From: Verrucomicrobiales bacterium
Lineage (GTDB): Bacteria > Verrucomicrobiota > Verrucomicrobiia > Limisphaerales > J093
Reading direction: 5' to 3'
Length of the DNA: 64,000 nt
Assembly (NCBI GenBank): GCA_015075445.1
Contig: JABTUJ010000003.1
Span: 302,981-366,980 of the forward strand
In this document: piece after piece, positions 54,705 to 64,000 of the stretch
Numbering within the stretch: the stretch's first letter is position 1
Layout: every line of letters starts with the position of its first letter
The notes under the pieces: model-generated
Seen by the model: the letters and a program-made list of their open reading frames with translations, nothing else
The model's database searches: none
What the model was told of the DNA's origin: nothing
Program-made: the position numbers and the translations under genes

Positions 54705-57086
54705 TCACGGCATACCTTTCCGACGGCGCAGGCCCCATTCGGTGACGAAGCAGGCCAGGGCGAGCAGGAAGAGCCAGGGGGTGTGCCAGAGAGGAGTGGT
54801 TACTGCTTCCATGACCGGGGCGTGGCGGGTGGGCAGCCCGCGGACGAAGGCCGGCAGGCTGGACGCCGCCACGGCTTCTCCGCCGGTGCGACGGGCGATG
54901 GCATCGAGCAGCGCGGTGTTCGGCTGAAGCGACCGGAACTCCTCAGCGGCCAGGTCGGTGCTCCAGCCCGCTTCGGCGCGGCCGATCTCGCCACCGGCGG
55001 CGTTCTCAGCGACGGCGAGGGCTTTGTAAGCGCCGCTGTCGCGGGGCAGGAAGGTGGCGGTGTAAAGGCCGGCTTCGCTGAGGGACGGTTCGGCGCGCAT
55101 TCGGATCCGGTTGGTCACCGTGGAGGATCCGTGCGCCACGACGGGTTCGACCTCGAGGGACACGGTGGCGTCGTCCAGCGGGAGGAAGGCGGTGTCGCGG
55201 ACGCGGATCTCGAGCTGGACAGCGCCGCTGCCGGCGGCGGGCTGTTCCTCGATCCCGAGTTCGACGCGTTTCGGGACGTCGGCCACGAGCCAGCGGATCA
55301 ACTGGCGCCAGGCCTTTTCCATGTCGCGACGGGCGTCGGCGTCGCGCATGCCCCAGCGCCAGAGATCGCCGAGGAGGAGGGCGGCGGAACGGCCGCGGCC
55401 GAAGCGCTGGGTGACGAGCGCGGGACGGTCGTGACCGCCTTCGTCAGTGGCGAGCGCGATGACGCTGGCGCCGGGTTTGACGTCGCGGATGCGGTTGAAG
55501 ACGAGGAAGGGCGGGACGTTTTCGAGGCGGGCGCGCTCGTCGCCTTCGTTGTCGCGGAGGCGGGCCCACGCCTGGAGCCAGCCCTCCTGGGCGAGGGAGA
55601 AACGCTGGGGCCCGCCGGGATTGGCGGTGTCGGGGCGGTCGAGATAGACGGGCAAGAGGTCGCCGATGGGGGTGCGGTGGTAGCCGCCTTCCTGGAAGGA
55701 CTCCGCGCCGCCGAGCATGAGGAAGCCGCCGCCGCGTTCGGCGACGAACCGGGGGAAGAGGGCAGCCTGGTCGGCGCCGAAGAAGGCGGCCTCGACGTCA
55801 TCGAGGATGATGGCGTCGTAGGCGAACAGGTCTTCCGGGGTGCGCGGGAAGCCGCCGCGCAGCTCGAGTTCGTCGCGGGTGTTGAGGCGGGTGAGGACGG
55901 GCTGGTCGTAACGTTCGACCTCCTCACGCGACTGGTCACCGAAGCCGCGGAAGAGCGGATTGCCGGTCTCGCCGGCGCGGCCGCGGAACTCGAATTTGGG
56001 CTCGCGGAGGGCGATGCGGATGAGGCCGACGAGGTCGATCTGGTCGTCTTCCTGGAGGGCGCGGTTGAGGTATTTGTATTCCCAGTTGGGTCGGCCGGCG
56101 ACGTAGAGGAGACGGTAGGGACCGCGGCCGCGATCGACGGGGACCATGCGCGTGTTATTCAGGAGGGTGGCCTCGCGGGTCTGGTCCGACTCGGCGGGCG
56201 ACTGGCGTTCGTCGCGCGTGGCGACGCGGAGCTGGTAGAAGGAGAGGCCGGGCAGTTCGGGGCGCAGTTGGAAGCGGAAGCTGAGGGTGTCCTGGGGCTT
56301 GCGGGCACGCAGGAGTTGCTCCTGGACGGTGCGGCCGCGGGCGTCGAGCAGTTGGGCCACGACCGGTTCGCCGCTGAAATCGGTGGCGAGGACCTCGGCC
56401 TGGATCGAGACGGGGGCATCCTCGAAGGCGGTCTGGCTGATCTGGACCTGGCCGAGGGCAAGGTCGCGCACGGCACCGGCACTTCCGAGGACGACGGGGT
56501 AAACCGGCGGGAGGTCCGGAGGCAGGGAAGCGGCTTCGCGAAGGTCAGTCGCGTTACCGTCGGTCAACAGGAGGACTCCGGCCAGCGGTCGGCCGGTAAA
56601 GCGCTCGGCCACCCCCTGAAGGGCGGTGCCAATGGCGGAGGCGCGCCCGTCGAAGGTCAGCTCGTGAAAGTCGTGCGTGGCGTGGAGCCGGGTGTCGAAG
56701 TAGAAGCGGCGGACCTCGAAATCGGTTTCGAGCCGTTCGGACCAGGTGCCGGCGCCCCGCGTCAGGAGCTGTTCGAGGACCTGGCCGCGGGAGCGGGATT
56801 CGCCGCGGTCTTTGACCTGGAGCCCCTGGCTGTTGTCGGCGAGCACCACGAAGAGGTTGGCCCCGGGGCGAACGCGTTGTCCGGACCAGAGGGGCTCGAG
56901 GAGGCAGAAGGCGAGGAGGGCCACGCCCAGGGCCTTGAGCGCCGCGGCCAGTCCGCGCAATCGGCCAGGGACGGAGGAGGTCGAGAGGTAGCTCCACGTG
57001 AGGACGGCCAGGGCAACAGCGGCGGCGATCGTGGCGGGCCAGAGCCAGCCGGAACCGGAGAAGGTGAGGGCGGCGAGGAGACTCAT
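54705..57086 (-). CDS. membrane protein with vWA-like and glutamine-amidotransferase-like domains
   Basis: 793 residues. Two N-terminal helices (WLWPATIAAAVALAVLTW, LAAALKALGVALLAFCLLEPLWSG) are followed by a vWA-like domain starting LFVVLADNSQGLQVKD, whose MIDAS motif is incomplete. A GATase1-like domain (GGGFLMLGGAESFQEGGYHRTPIGDLLPVYLDR, about 460-500) and a C-terminal helix (TPWLFLLALACFVTEWGLRRR) follow. This organisation is the usual partner of BatA/DUF58 in Planctomycetes and Verrucomicrobiota. Nine bases after DUF4175; operon member. Role in envelope stress or MoxR chaperone systems is inferred. Confidence 0.82.
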   Translation of the reverse strand: MSLLAALTFSGSGWLWPATIAAAVALAVLTWSYLSTSSVPGRLRGLAAALKALGVALLAFCLLEPLWSGQRVRPGANLFVVLADNSQGLQVKDRGESRSRGQVLEQLLTRGAGTWSERLETDFEVRRFYFDTRLHATHDFHELTFDGRASAIGTALQGVAERFTGRPLAGVLLLTDGNATDLREAASLPPDLPPVYPVVLGSAGAVRDLALGQVQISQTAFEDAPVSIQAEVLATDFSGEPVVAQLLDARGRTVQEQLLRARKPQDTLSFRFQLRPELPGLSFYQLRVATRDERQSPAESDQTREATLLNNTRMVPVDRGRGPYRLLYVAGRPNWEYKYLNRALQEDDQIDLVGLIRIALREPKFEFRGRAGETGNPLFRGFGDQSREEVERYDQPVLTRLNTRDELELRGGFPRTPEDLFAYDAIILDDVEAAFFGADQAALFPRFVAERGGGFLMLGGAESFQEGGYHRTPIGDLLPVYLDRPDTANPGGPQRFSLAQEGWLQAWARLRDNEGDERARLENVPPFLVFNRIRDVKPGASVIALATDEGGHDRPALVTQRFGRGRSAALLLGDLWRWGMRDADARRDMEKAWRQLIRWLVADVPKRVELGIEEQPAAGSGAVQLEIRVRDTAFLPLDDATVSLEVEPVVAHGSSTVTNRIRMRAEPSLSEAGLYTATFLPRDSGAYKALAVAENAAGGEIGRAEAGWSTDLAAEEFRSLQPNTALLDAIARRTGGEAVAASSLPAFVRGLPTRHAPVMEAVTTPLWHTPWLFLLALACFVTEWGLRRRKGMP

Positions 57087-57095
57087 GCGGCAGGG

Positions 57096-60000
57096 CTAGC
57101 GGCTGCGGCCGAGTTCCTCATAGTAACGGCGGACCTGTTCGGCAAAGCGGCCGGGAACGGGGTCGCGATCGATGGGCACAAGCTGGTTCGCGGGCTCGCG
57201 GCGGGCGAGTTCCTCGGCGATCTGTTGGCGCACCTCGACCAGGGGGCGGACGATCTCGAGCCGCACGACGGCCCAGTCCGGCTTCTTGAGGTCGCGGCGG
57301 AACTCCTGGCGGATCTGGCGGGCGCGTTCGCGGGCCTGGGCGAGTTCGCTGCGCAGGGACGGCAGTTCCACCATCTCCTCCACCTCGCGCAGGCGGTCGG
57401 ACCACGGGGCGAAGTCCGGTCCGGTGAGGGGGCCGGCGGTGGCGGGGTTGTCGGCGTCGAGCCAGCGGTCGAAGGCACTGGCCTGGGGACCACCACGCCC
57501 GCCGGGGCCGGCGTTGCGGGCGTCGGAGCCCTGCCGCCGACCGTCGTTCGTGGTTTGGGCGCCGGGTTGAGGCGCACGTTCTTCGCGGGTCGGGTCGGAG
57601 GGCTCGCCGGCAAGCTGACCACCGCGCCCGCCGGGTTGGGCGGAGTCGGGCGGGGTCTCGCCCGACTCACGGGCTTGCCCTGGCTGACCGGGTTGACCGG
57701 GCCGATCCGACCGATCCGACCGATCCGACCGATCCGACCGATCGGACCGATCCGACCGATCGGATTCCTGTGGTTCGCCCGGTTGACCGGCGAGCTCGCC
57801 GGTTTGGCCGGGCTGCCCCGGTTCCGCTGCGGAATCGTCGGGCTGGCCCGGGCCCTGGCCGGCCTCGCGTTCGAGTTGCTCGGTCAACTGGTCCAGCTCG
57901 CGCTGGGCGAGACGGAGGGATTCGGTGTCGTCGCCGAGGACACGTTCGGCGGCGCGTTCAACGCCACGGCGGAGCTCGCCGATGCCGGCGCGGGCGCGTT
58001 GTTCGGCGCGGTCGGCCTGGGGGAGGAAGCCCTGGCGGAGCATCTCGGTGGTGACTTCGAGAGCCTTGGCGCCGTCCTGGGCGGCGGTCTCTTCGAGGCG
58101 TTCGAGGAGGCCGCGGGTCATGAGGCCGCGCTCGAAGAGCTCCTCCTGGAACTCCTTCACGACGGCGCCTTCGTCCTGGTGAAACTTGCGGAGGGAATCG
58201 TAGAGCTGCTGGGAGACGAGCGGCTCGGAGGCCTCGGCCTGTTGCGAGACCTGGGTGGCGCGGCTGACGAGGTTGGTGAGGCGTTCGATCTGGTTGGTGA
58301 GCTGGCGGGTGAGCGTTTCACGTTCGGCGGAGTCGTCGAGGCGGCGGCGCTCGCGGTTGCCGAGCTGGCCGAGCTGCTCGGCGAGCTGTTCCTGGCGGCG
58401 GGCGAGTTCGCGGGCTTCGGTGCGCATCTCGCGGAGGTCCTCGGCGAACTCGCCGGCGCTGGAGCGGCGCATCTCCTCGCGGAGATCCTGGACGCGGCGT
58501 TGGGCGCGGGTGCCGGCGGCGAGGGCCTGGGAGACCGCGCCTTGCTCGGCGGCCTCGGCGGCGCGTTGCATGTCCTGGCGGGCCTGCTCGAGCTCCTGGC
58601 GGGACTCGGCCATGCGGGACTGGTTCTCGGGACGGTCCATGCGCTGGTCGAGCTCATCGACGTCGCTGAGCATCTGGCGTTGCTCGTCCTGGAGGCGTTT
58701 GAGTTCGCGGCGGATCTCCTCGCGTTCGGCCTCGGTGCGGGCCTCGGCGAGGGCGGTCTGGAGTTCGCGGAGCCGCTCGTTGAGGTCCTGCTGGCGGCGG
58801 GCGAGTTCGGCGAGGCGGTTGAGGACCTGCAGTTGTTCGCGACGTTCGGTTTCGGCGGGGGCCTGGGCCTGGCGCTGGGTTTCGTAGCGATTTTCGGACT
58901 GGGTGAGTTCGAGCTGATCGAGCTGGCGCTGGCGTTGCTGCTGGCGGCTGCCGGCCTGCTGGCCCTGGCTGCGGTTGCGGCTGCGGGTGACTTCGAATTC
59001 GCGCTGCTGGAGGCGGAGGAGGGCCTGGTAGGCGGCCTGTTCGGCGGCGAGCGCCTGGGGGAGGGGCGCGGGGGATTCGCGAGCCGCCTCGAGTTCGGCG
59101 AGGGCCTTCTGCATGGCGTCGGTGGCGACCTTCCAGAAGGCGGTGGTGCGAGGGTCTTCGGTCTGACCGGCCGCCTCGGTGGCCTGGTCGAGGGCCTGGG
59201 CCTGGGCGTCGCGCACCACGTCGGCGTCTTGTGCGTACCCGGCTGAAGGGGGGGCGTCGGCGCGGCGGGACGTCGTGCCGTGGTCGCGCTGGAGCTTCCA
59301 GGTGGCGCTGATGATCTGTTTCTGGAGGTCAGCGAGCTGGGTGGAGGGGCTTTGGCCCTGACCCTGCTGGCCGGCCTGTTGTCCGGCCTGCTCGCCTTCC
59401 TGGCCGGCGGCGCCTTCGCGGAAGATCTCTTCGAAGGGGCGAATCTCGGCGAAGAAGAGGTCCCCGTTGGTGCGGCGGGGGGTGCCATCGGGGCCGAGGT
59501 CATCGGCCCAGAGGAACCAGGCGATGAGCTGATCGGGCGTGACGCGGAGGTCTTCGAGGCGGAGCAGGTGACGGAAGGGACCGGGCTGGCGGGCAGGGAC
59601 GGTGCGGCCCAGTTCGAGGAAGCGAGTTTCCTCGCCCACCAGGGTGTAGGCGACGCCGTAGGACTCGACGCCGAAGTCGTCCCAGACCGAGCCTTCGAAG
59701 ACCATTTCCTCGAGCGGCGAGGGCCGGGTGTCGCCGCGGGGTGAGACGATCTTGAGCTCGGGCAGCCGGTTGGTGAGGGCGTGGAAGACGAAGGTCGCGG
59801 GGACCTTGTTGGTGCGCTGCTCGGTGTCCAGCAGTTCGAGGCGATAGGTGCGCGAGGTGGCGAGAGAGAAGCCGGCGAGGGTGGCGACGGGGCGGTTGGT
59901 GTCGGTGGCGAGGGGAACGACTGTGGCCTCGGCGTCGGTGGCGATGAGGCGGGCGGAGGTCACCGGCTTGTTGAGGTGGAGGGCGAGGTCGAGCCGGGTG

Positions 60001-60902
60001 CCTTCGACGGCGGTGATGCGCCGGGTGTCTTCGAGGCGTTTGGGGGCCAGCCCGGTGTACTCCGGATAGGCGAGGTCGGCGTCGGCACGTTCCAGGCGGG
60101 GATGCTCGAAGACGGTGACCTGGTAGTCGTCGGTGCGTTCGTCGCCGAACTCGAGGTGATAGCGGAAGGGCTGGGCCACGCCGGGGACGGAGCCGCCGAA
60201 CATGGGGTCCGCCAGGCTTTTGACGAGCGGGACACGGCGGGTCGAGCCATCCGGATCGAGGAGGACCAGTTCGACGCTGGCCGGCACGACGGGGCCTCCG
60301 AACCGGGCCATGACGACGAGGCTTTCGCCGCGTTCGAGTTCGGTGTTGCCGGGGGAGACGGTCACCCCGGCGGGCAGGCGGGTTTGGGCGACGAGCGGCT
60401 GGCTGGCGGCGGGTTGGAGGCGATAGAAGAGCAGTCCCACGAGCAGCAGGGCGAGCAGTTGGGCGCAGTGGGCGGTGAGCACCCGCGTGAACGGGATGAC
60501 GCGCGACCAGGTATGGCGATAGCTGTGATCGAGAACTTCGTCGACGAGCCGGCGTTCGAGGAAGTGAGGTTCGGCGAGCGGCGAAGCGGAGAGTTGAACG
60601 GCGGTGAGGAGCCGGCCTTCGAGTTCGGGATGACGCGCCTCGACCTGGCGGGCGAGCGTCCGATAATCCAGCGGCTTTCGCCGATGCCACCGGGCGATCA
60701 GGAGCGCAGCCACGACGCCGAGGGTCGCGATGACCGGCAGCGTGTAACGGGAGGCGAAACCGAACTCGCGGAGCAAGGTGACCGCAACCAGGCCGGCGAG
60801 GGCCGTGCCGATCCAGCAGCCGGCCAGGAGGCAGCCCGACCGGAGGCCGCGGAGGCGGCGCGCCAGGGGGGCGAGTCGGGACTTGAGGAAGGGATCGTTC
60901 AT
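57096..60902 (-). CDS. DUF4175-type membrane protein with long coiled coil
   Basis: 1268 residues. Three membrane helices in the first 160 residues (SGCLLAGCWIGTALAGLVAVTLL, YTLPVIATLGVVAALLIA, LLALLLVGLLFYRL) lead to Ig-like domains (about 170-480) and then a very long Gln/Glu/Arg-rich coiled coil (about 500-1000). A low-complexity stretch has seven SDR triplets and Gly/Pro/Gln. A short C-terminal domain has FDRWLDADNPATAGPLTGPDFAPWSDRLREVEEMVELP. Overlaps the BatA stop by ATGA. It resembles DUF4175 proteins of this operon type; the coiled coil may span the periplasm. Function unknown. Confidence 0.82.
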   Translation of the reverse strand: MNDPFLKSRLAPLARRLRGLRSGCLLAGCWIGTALAGLVAVTLLREFGFASRYTLPVIATLGVVAALLIARWHRRKPLDYRTLARQVEARHPELEGRLLTAVQLSASPLAEPHFLERRLVDEVLDHSYRHTWSRVIPFTRVLTAHCAQLLALLLVGLLFYRLQPAASQPLVAQTRLPAGVTVSPGNTELERGESLVVMARFGGPVVPASVELVLLDPDGSTRRVPLVKSLADPMFGGSVPGVAQPFRYHLEFGDERTDDYQVTVFEHPRLERADADLAYPEYTGLAPKRLEDTRRITAVEGTRLDLALHLNKPVTSARLIATDAEATVVPLATDTNRPVATLAGFSLATSRTYRLELLDTEQRTNKVPATFVFHALTNRLPELKIVSPRGDTRPSPLEEMVFEGSVWDDFGVESYGVAYTLVGEETRFLELGRTVPARQPGPFRHLLRLEDLRVTPDQLIAWFLWADDLGPDGTPRRTNGDLFFAEIRPFEEIFREGAAGQEGEQAGQQAGQQGQGQSPSTQLADLQKQIISATWKLQRDHGTTSRRADAPPSAGYAQDADVVRDAQAQALDQATEAAGQTEDPRTTAFWKVATDAMQKALAELEAARESPAPLPQALAAEQAAYQALLRLQQREFEVTRSRNRSQGQQAGSRQQQRQRQLDQLELTQSENRYETQRQAQAPAETERREQLQVLNRLAELARRQQDLNERLRELQTALAEARTEAEREEIRRELKRLQDEQRQMLSDVDELDQRMDRPENQSRMAESRQELEQARQDMQRAAEAAEQGAVSQALAAGTRAQRRVQDLREEMRRSSAGEFAEDLREMRTEARELARRQEQLAEQLGQLGNRERRRLDDSAERETLTRQLTNQIERLTNLVSRATQVSQQAEASEPLVSQQLYDSLRKFHQDEGAVVKEFQEELFERGLMTRGLLERLEETAAQDGAKALEVTTEMLRQGFLPQADRAEQRARAGIGELRRGVERAAERVLGDDTESLRLAQRELDQLTEQLEREAGQGPGQPDDSAAEPGQPGQTGELAGQPGEPQESDRSDRSDRSDRSDRSDRSDRPGQPGQPGQARESGETPPDSAQPGGRGGQLAGEPSDPTREERAPQPGAQTTNDGRRQGSDARNAGPGGRGGPQASAFDRWLDADNPATAGPLTGPDFAPWSDRLREVEEMVELPSLRSELAQARERARQIRQEFRRDLKKPDWAVVRLEIVRPLVEVRQQIAEELARREPANQLVPIDRDPVPGRFAEQVRRYYEELGRSR
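57702..57764. repeat. 9-bp tandem repeat, seven units
   Basis: Seven units of CCGATC(C/G)GA coding SDR on the minus strand, inside the DUF4175 gene. In frame, probably variable in number. Confidence 0.92.
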
Positions 60903-63007
60903 GGCGAGGCGGAGACGGGGGCCGGCGTTTGACGGGCGATGCGGCCGGCCAGCCAGGTTTCGACAACGAGCACGATCAAGGTGGCGAGGATGAGCCAGCG
61001 CCAGAGTTTCTGGCGGCCTTCGAGTTCGGCGCTCTGGAGGCGGGCTTGCAGGACGGGATCGGCCGTGCGGTCCGGCTGGGTGCGAGCCAGGGGGACCTGA
61101 AGGCGCTCGAGCTCGTCGAGAGGCAACGGAGCCGTGCGGCTTTCGGCGGGGTCGAGGTTGACGGCGAAACGGTTCGCGCCGGCCGCGGACTGCAGGCGAT
61201 AGAATCCCGGGAGAGCCGTCTGGGCAAAGGCCGCTTCGCCCGGCGGGACCGGGACGGAGCGGCCGTCCGGCGTGAGGACCGTGGCGGAGGCGGTGGGGGC
61301 GGCATCGAGCGCGAGCGGCACGGGATCGCCGACGACGTGGGCGGGAGGCGGGGCGGGACGGACACCGCTGAGGTCGAGCAGGGAGTAGAGCCAGGGAACG
61401 AACTTCGAGGACAAGGCGAGCTGGCTGTCGGCCGGATGCCAGCCGGACGCGAGGAGAAAGACCCGGCCGCGGCCGACGGGGATTTCGATGAGGGCTGGGG
61501 TTTCGTCGTCGAACCGGGCCAGGATCCGGGCGTCGGGCACAGCGTCGGTGACCAAGCGACGGGCCTTCCAGAAATGGATCTTGGTGAAGTCGCTGAATCG
61601 CGGGTCGGCGAAAGGGACGAAGAGCGGATGGCGGAAGTCGATTTCGCCGAGCAAGCCGTAGCTGCCGAAGGTGGCTTCGGAGGCCGTGACCGGGGCGAGT
61701 TCCGGCAGGAAGGCGAGGGTGCCGACGTCGGCGGCGGTCTTCGGGACGAACAGGAGGGTCTTGCCCGCGCGGACGGCGGCGGCGACGGGTTCGAGGGCGG
61801 GGGCGGGAAGGGCCTCGGCAAGGACGAAGAGCGAGGCGGCCGCGAGGGCGTCGGCGGTCGGGGGCGCGGTGGGGGTGAAGGCGGTGACCTCGACGTGGAG
61901 GCGGCGGGTGTCCTGGAAGGCGCGTTCGAGGAAGAAGCGGGGCTGGCGGGGATCGCCGGCAGCGTCATTGCCGAGGAAGAGCACCGAGGCGCGCGCGGGC
62001 TGGGGTGGAAGGACGAAGACGGTGTTGTCGAAGGGTTCGTCATCGCCACGGAGCCGGAGGCGATCGGCACCGGCGTCGGCGGGAGGGAGGGGCAGGACGA
62101 CGAGGCGGTTCTGGCCGGCGGGGACGTAGAGGGACAGCGGTTCGCCGAGGTAATCCGGCGTGTCACGGGTCCAGCCGAGGGAGAACTGCTCGAGGCGGGA
62201 GTCGGGTTCGTTGGTGACACGGACGCGCAGCGTGGCCTCGGGAGTCGCGGGGGCATCCGCGGTCTCGGCGGCGAGGTGCAGTCCAGCGTTGCTGGTGGGG
62301 GGGGACGGGAGGGCTTCGAGGACGATCTCGACGCCGTTGGGCCATTCGTGGGCCTGAAGCCGCTGGAGCCGGCTGCCGGACTGGAAGTCGCTGATCACGA
62401 TCACCTGGCGGCGAGCGCCGGCGGGACGTTCGTCGGTGACTTCGGCCAGCAGATCGGCGGCGCGGATGAGGGCCAGGTCGAGGTGACTGCCGGCCCAACC
62501 GGGGGTGGTGTCGGCGAGGCGGCTGCGGGCGAGACCGACCCGCTCGGAAGGGGGCGTGGCGGTCCACTGCTCGAAAGGGAGGAGCGGGGTGAGCTGCCGG
62601 TCGAAGGTGAAGAGGGCGAGTTGATCGGCCACGGTGGTTTTGCGGAGGATGGTGTCGGCGCGCTCGCGCGCGAGGGTCCACAGGTTGCCGCGCTGCATGC
62701 TGGCGCTGGTGTCCACGAGCAGCAGGAGCCGCCGGGCTTCGCTGACGGGCGGTGGGGAGGAGACGGCCTGCTTGAGGAAAGGGCGGGCAAAGCCGAAGGC
62801 CAGCAGGCAGATCACGGCGCAACGCAGCAGGAGCAGCAGGAGATGTTCGAGGCGGTTGCGGCGGGTGAGCCGCGGAGGGGCGGGCCGCAGGAACATGAGC
62901 GAGCTGAAGACGGTCCGTTCGCGCGTCGTACGCCGAACGAGGTGGAACAGGACCGGGAGCGCCACGGCGAGGGCCCCGAGCAAGAAGAGCGGCGCCAGGA
63001 AGCTCAT
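60899..63007 (-). CDS. BatA/vWA-domain membrane protein
   Basis: 702 residues from MSFLAPLFLLGALAVALPVLFHLVRR, the classical BatA N-terminal helix pair (second: LEHLLLLLLRCAVICLLAFGFARPF). A vWA domain follows with intact MIDAS LLLLVDTSASMQRGN and RRQVIVISDFQSG. Two or three beta domains and a GATase-like part (VFLLASGWHPADSQLALSSKFVPWLYSLLD) precede a last helix (LWRWLILATLIVLVVETWLAG). ATGA overlaps with DUF58 and DUF4175 genes. BatA proteins act with MoxR AAA+ ATPases, probably encoded upstream beyond the window. Confidence 0.9.
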   Translation of the reverse strand: MSFLAPLFLLGALAVALPVLFHLVRRTTRERTVFSSLMFLRPAPPRLTRRNRLEHLLLLLLRCAVICLLAFGFARPFLKQAVSSPPPVSEARRLLLLVDTSASMQRGNLWTLARERADTILRKTTVADQLALFTFDRQLTPLLPFEQWTATPPSERVGLARSRLADTTPGWAGSHLDLALIRAADLLAEVTDERPAGARRQVIVISDFQSGSRLQRLQAHEWPNGVEIVLEALPSPPTSNAGLHLAAETADAPATPEATLRVRVTNEPDSRLEQFSLGWTRDTPDYLGEPLSLYVPAGQNRLVVLPLPPADAGADRLRLRGDDEPFDNTVFVLPPQPARASVLFLGNDAAGDPRQPRFFLERAFQDTRRLHVEVTAFTPTAPPTADALAAASLFVLAEALPAPALEPVAAAVRAGKTLLFVPKTAADVGTLAFLPELAPVTASEATFGSYGLLGEIDFRHPLFVPFADPRFSDFTKIHFWKARRLVTDAVPDARILARFDDETPALIEIPVGRGRVFLLASGWHPADSQLALSSKFVPWLYSLLDLSGVRPAPPPAHVVGDPVPLALDAAPTASATVLTPDGRSVPVPPGEAAFAQTALPGFYRLQSAAGANRFAVNLDPAESRTAPLPLDELERLQVPLARTQPDRTADPVLQARLQSAELEGRQKLWRWLILATLIVLVVETWLAGRIARQTPAPVSASP

Positions 63008-63963
63008 GCGTTGCCTCCGCCGCCGGGGAGGCGGGTGGCGCGGCGGACGCGCCGGCCGCGGGCCGTGCGGGCCCGCAAGAATTCGAAGAGGGCGAGTTCG
63101 AGCGGCTGGTCGGTCGCGAGCCGCGTGCAACTGGCGCCGAGCCGCTGGCAGAGCTGGCGCAGGCCTTCGCAGTGCGCTTCGAGCTGCCGGAGGTAATCCG
63201 CGCGGACGGAGCCCGGATCCAGCATGAGCGAGCGGCCGGATTCGAGGTCTTCGAAGCGGGCGGGTTCGCGGAACGTGAGCGCCAGCTCGGCGGGGTCGAG
63301 GATTTGGAAGACGACGAGGTCGTGACCGGAGGCGGCGAGCTGGAGGAGGGCGGATTCGAGGCGGTCGAGGGGGGCGAGGAAGTCCGAGAGGACGACGATG
63401 AGGCCACGTTTGCGGACGAGCTCGGCGACGCGTTCGAGCGGGGCGACGACATCGGTGGCCTGGCCGGCGGCGGGTTGTTCGAGGGTCAACATGAGCCGGC
63501 GGAGGTGGCCGAAGCGGTGTCGGGCCGGGAGGTAATCGCGCACGCGGTCGGCGAAGGTGAGCAGGCCGACGGCGTCGCCTTGCTGGTGGAGGAAGTACGC
63601 GAGGGTGGCGGCGAGGGTGGCGGCGTAATCGGTTTTGGCGTAGCCGGTGGAGCCGAAGGTCATCGAGCGGCTCTGGTCGGCGACGAGGTGGCAGCGGAGG
63701 TTGGTTTCGTCCTCGAAGCGCTTGAGGAAGTAGCGGTCGCTGCGGGCGAAGACGCGCCAGTCGAGGTAGCGGGGGTCGTCGCCGGGAGTGTACTGGCGGT
63801 ACTCGGTGAACTCGACGGAGAAGCCGTGGTAGGGGCTGCGGTGGAGGCCGGTCCAGAAGCCCTCGACGACGACGCGGGCGCGCAGCTCGAGGTTGCGGAT
63901 GCTCATCAGGACCTTCGGATCGATGAGCGAGCCGGGCGCGTGCAGGCTGGAAGCCAGCACCAC
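63004..63963 (-). CDS. DUF58 protein
   Basis: 319 residues from the GTG at 63963; the frame stays open to the window edge, so the true start may lie outside. The DUF58 signature is complete: NLELRARVVVEGFWTGLHRSPYHGFSVEF, YTPGDDPRYLDWRVFARSDRYFLKRFEDE, and a vWA-like HLVADQSRSMTFG. The family works with MoxR ATPases in envelope assembly or stress. The homologous part begins LIDPKVL, upstream of the ATG at 63906, so that Met is too short. The GTG lies in a GTGC-stem hairpin repeat, which gives the first residues VVLASSLHAPG-like. Confidence 0.9.
   Translation of the reverse strand: MVLASSLHAPGSLIDPKVLMSIRNLELRARVVVEGFWTGLHRSPYHGFSVEFTEYRQYTPGDDPRYLDWRVFARSDRYFLKRFEDETNLRCHLVADQSRSMTFGSTGYAKTDYAATLAATLAYFLHQQGDAVGLLTFADRVRDYLPARHRFGHLRRLMLTLEQPAAGQATDVVAPLERVAELVRKRGLIVVLSDFLAPLDRLESALLQLAASGHDLVVFQILDPAELALTFREPARFEDLESGRSLMLDPGSVRADYLRQLEAHCEGLRQLCQRLGASCTRLATDQPLELALFEFLRARTARGRRVRRATRLPGGGGNA
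63940..63960. repeat. GTGC-stem hairpin repeat at the DUF58 start
   Basis: Reads on the minus strand GTGC-T-GGCT, TCC, AGCC-T-GCAC: two 9-base arms with one mismatch. Same family as 24933 and 24981. It follows a CTGTG as in the other copies and supplies the candidate GTG starts at 63963 and 63960. Confidence 0.85.
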
Positions 63964-64000
63964 AGGGGGGGACGCAACCGGGCTGGAAGGAGGAGCGCTC

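Overview
The window is about 68-70% GC by eye and codes densely on both strands. It most likely comes from a member of the Verrucomicrobiota, probably a Pedosphaera/Limisphaera-type lineage. The reasons are the prepilin-type secreted protein with a [17 protein letters not shown] segment and a DYKWYTGE tail, several lamin-tail, CotH and DUF2961 secreted proteins, many glycoside hydrolases, a Rieske/cytochrome b-c fusion operon, a DUF58/BatA/DUF4175 operon, and dispersed short hairpin repeats. This placement is inferred from gene content; there is no rRNA in the window.

Layout. 1-1000: prepilin-type protein and the start of a lipoprotein (minus). 1296-5999: TonB-dependent receptor, TonB, ExbB, ExbD and a membrane coiled-coil protein in one minus-strand operon, divergent from a methyltransferase (6240-7061). 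7077-10393: a damaged region with a REP-like palindrome, a frameshifted secreted protein, and the 3' half of a P-type cation ATPase joined head-on to an NhaR-like regulator. 10465-14366: RNase HIII, a small membrane protein, a lipoprotein and a CotH-family protein. 14354-20323: a possible degenerate protease-like protein, a GH2 enzyme, a coiled-coil/nuclease-like protein, the peptidoglycan recycling ligase Mpl and a TauE/DsbD-like membrane protein. 20528-28767: sucrose-phosphate synthase, amylosucrase, a GH116 enzyme with an inserted beta-sandwich, and an unknown protein. 28974-42535: a minus-strand sugar locus with a GHL10 protein, a CBM9-like protein, a DUF5703 protein, a URO-D-like protein, an AbiJ-like protein, RhaT, RhaM, an (alpha/alpha)6 glycosidase-like protein and DUF2961/GH172. 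42663-46989: a VapBC-type module and two ABC ATPase/permease pairs. 47067-49454: lamin-tail protein. 49803-52171: Rieske protein and cytochrome b-c fusion. 52408-63963: minus-strand operon of DUF58, BatA, DUF4175, a vWA/amidotransferase-like protein and a caspase-like protein, running to the window edge.

How it fits together. The genes suit a free-living heterotroph that imports iron or another large ligand through TonB, degrades rhamnose- or fructose-containing glycans, makes and polymerises sucrose-derived glucan, and respires with a quinol-oxidising bc-type complex. The most distinctive feature is the number of short dispersed repeats (REP-like palindromes, a small GTGC-stem hairpin family, tandem 31-bp repeats, a family of about 155 bp). 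Several lie across the 5' ends of genes and stay open in frame, so they form apparent N-terminal extensions. Other points for follow-up are an AbiJ-like defence-type gene coupled into the sugar operon, a cytochrome b that seems to lack one haem-ligand histidine, a caspase-like protein without its cysteine, and the exact ATPase/regulator junction.
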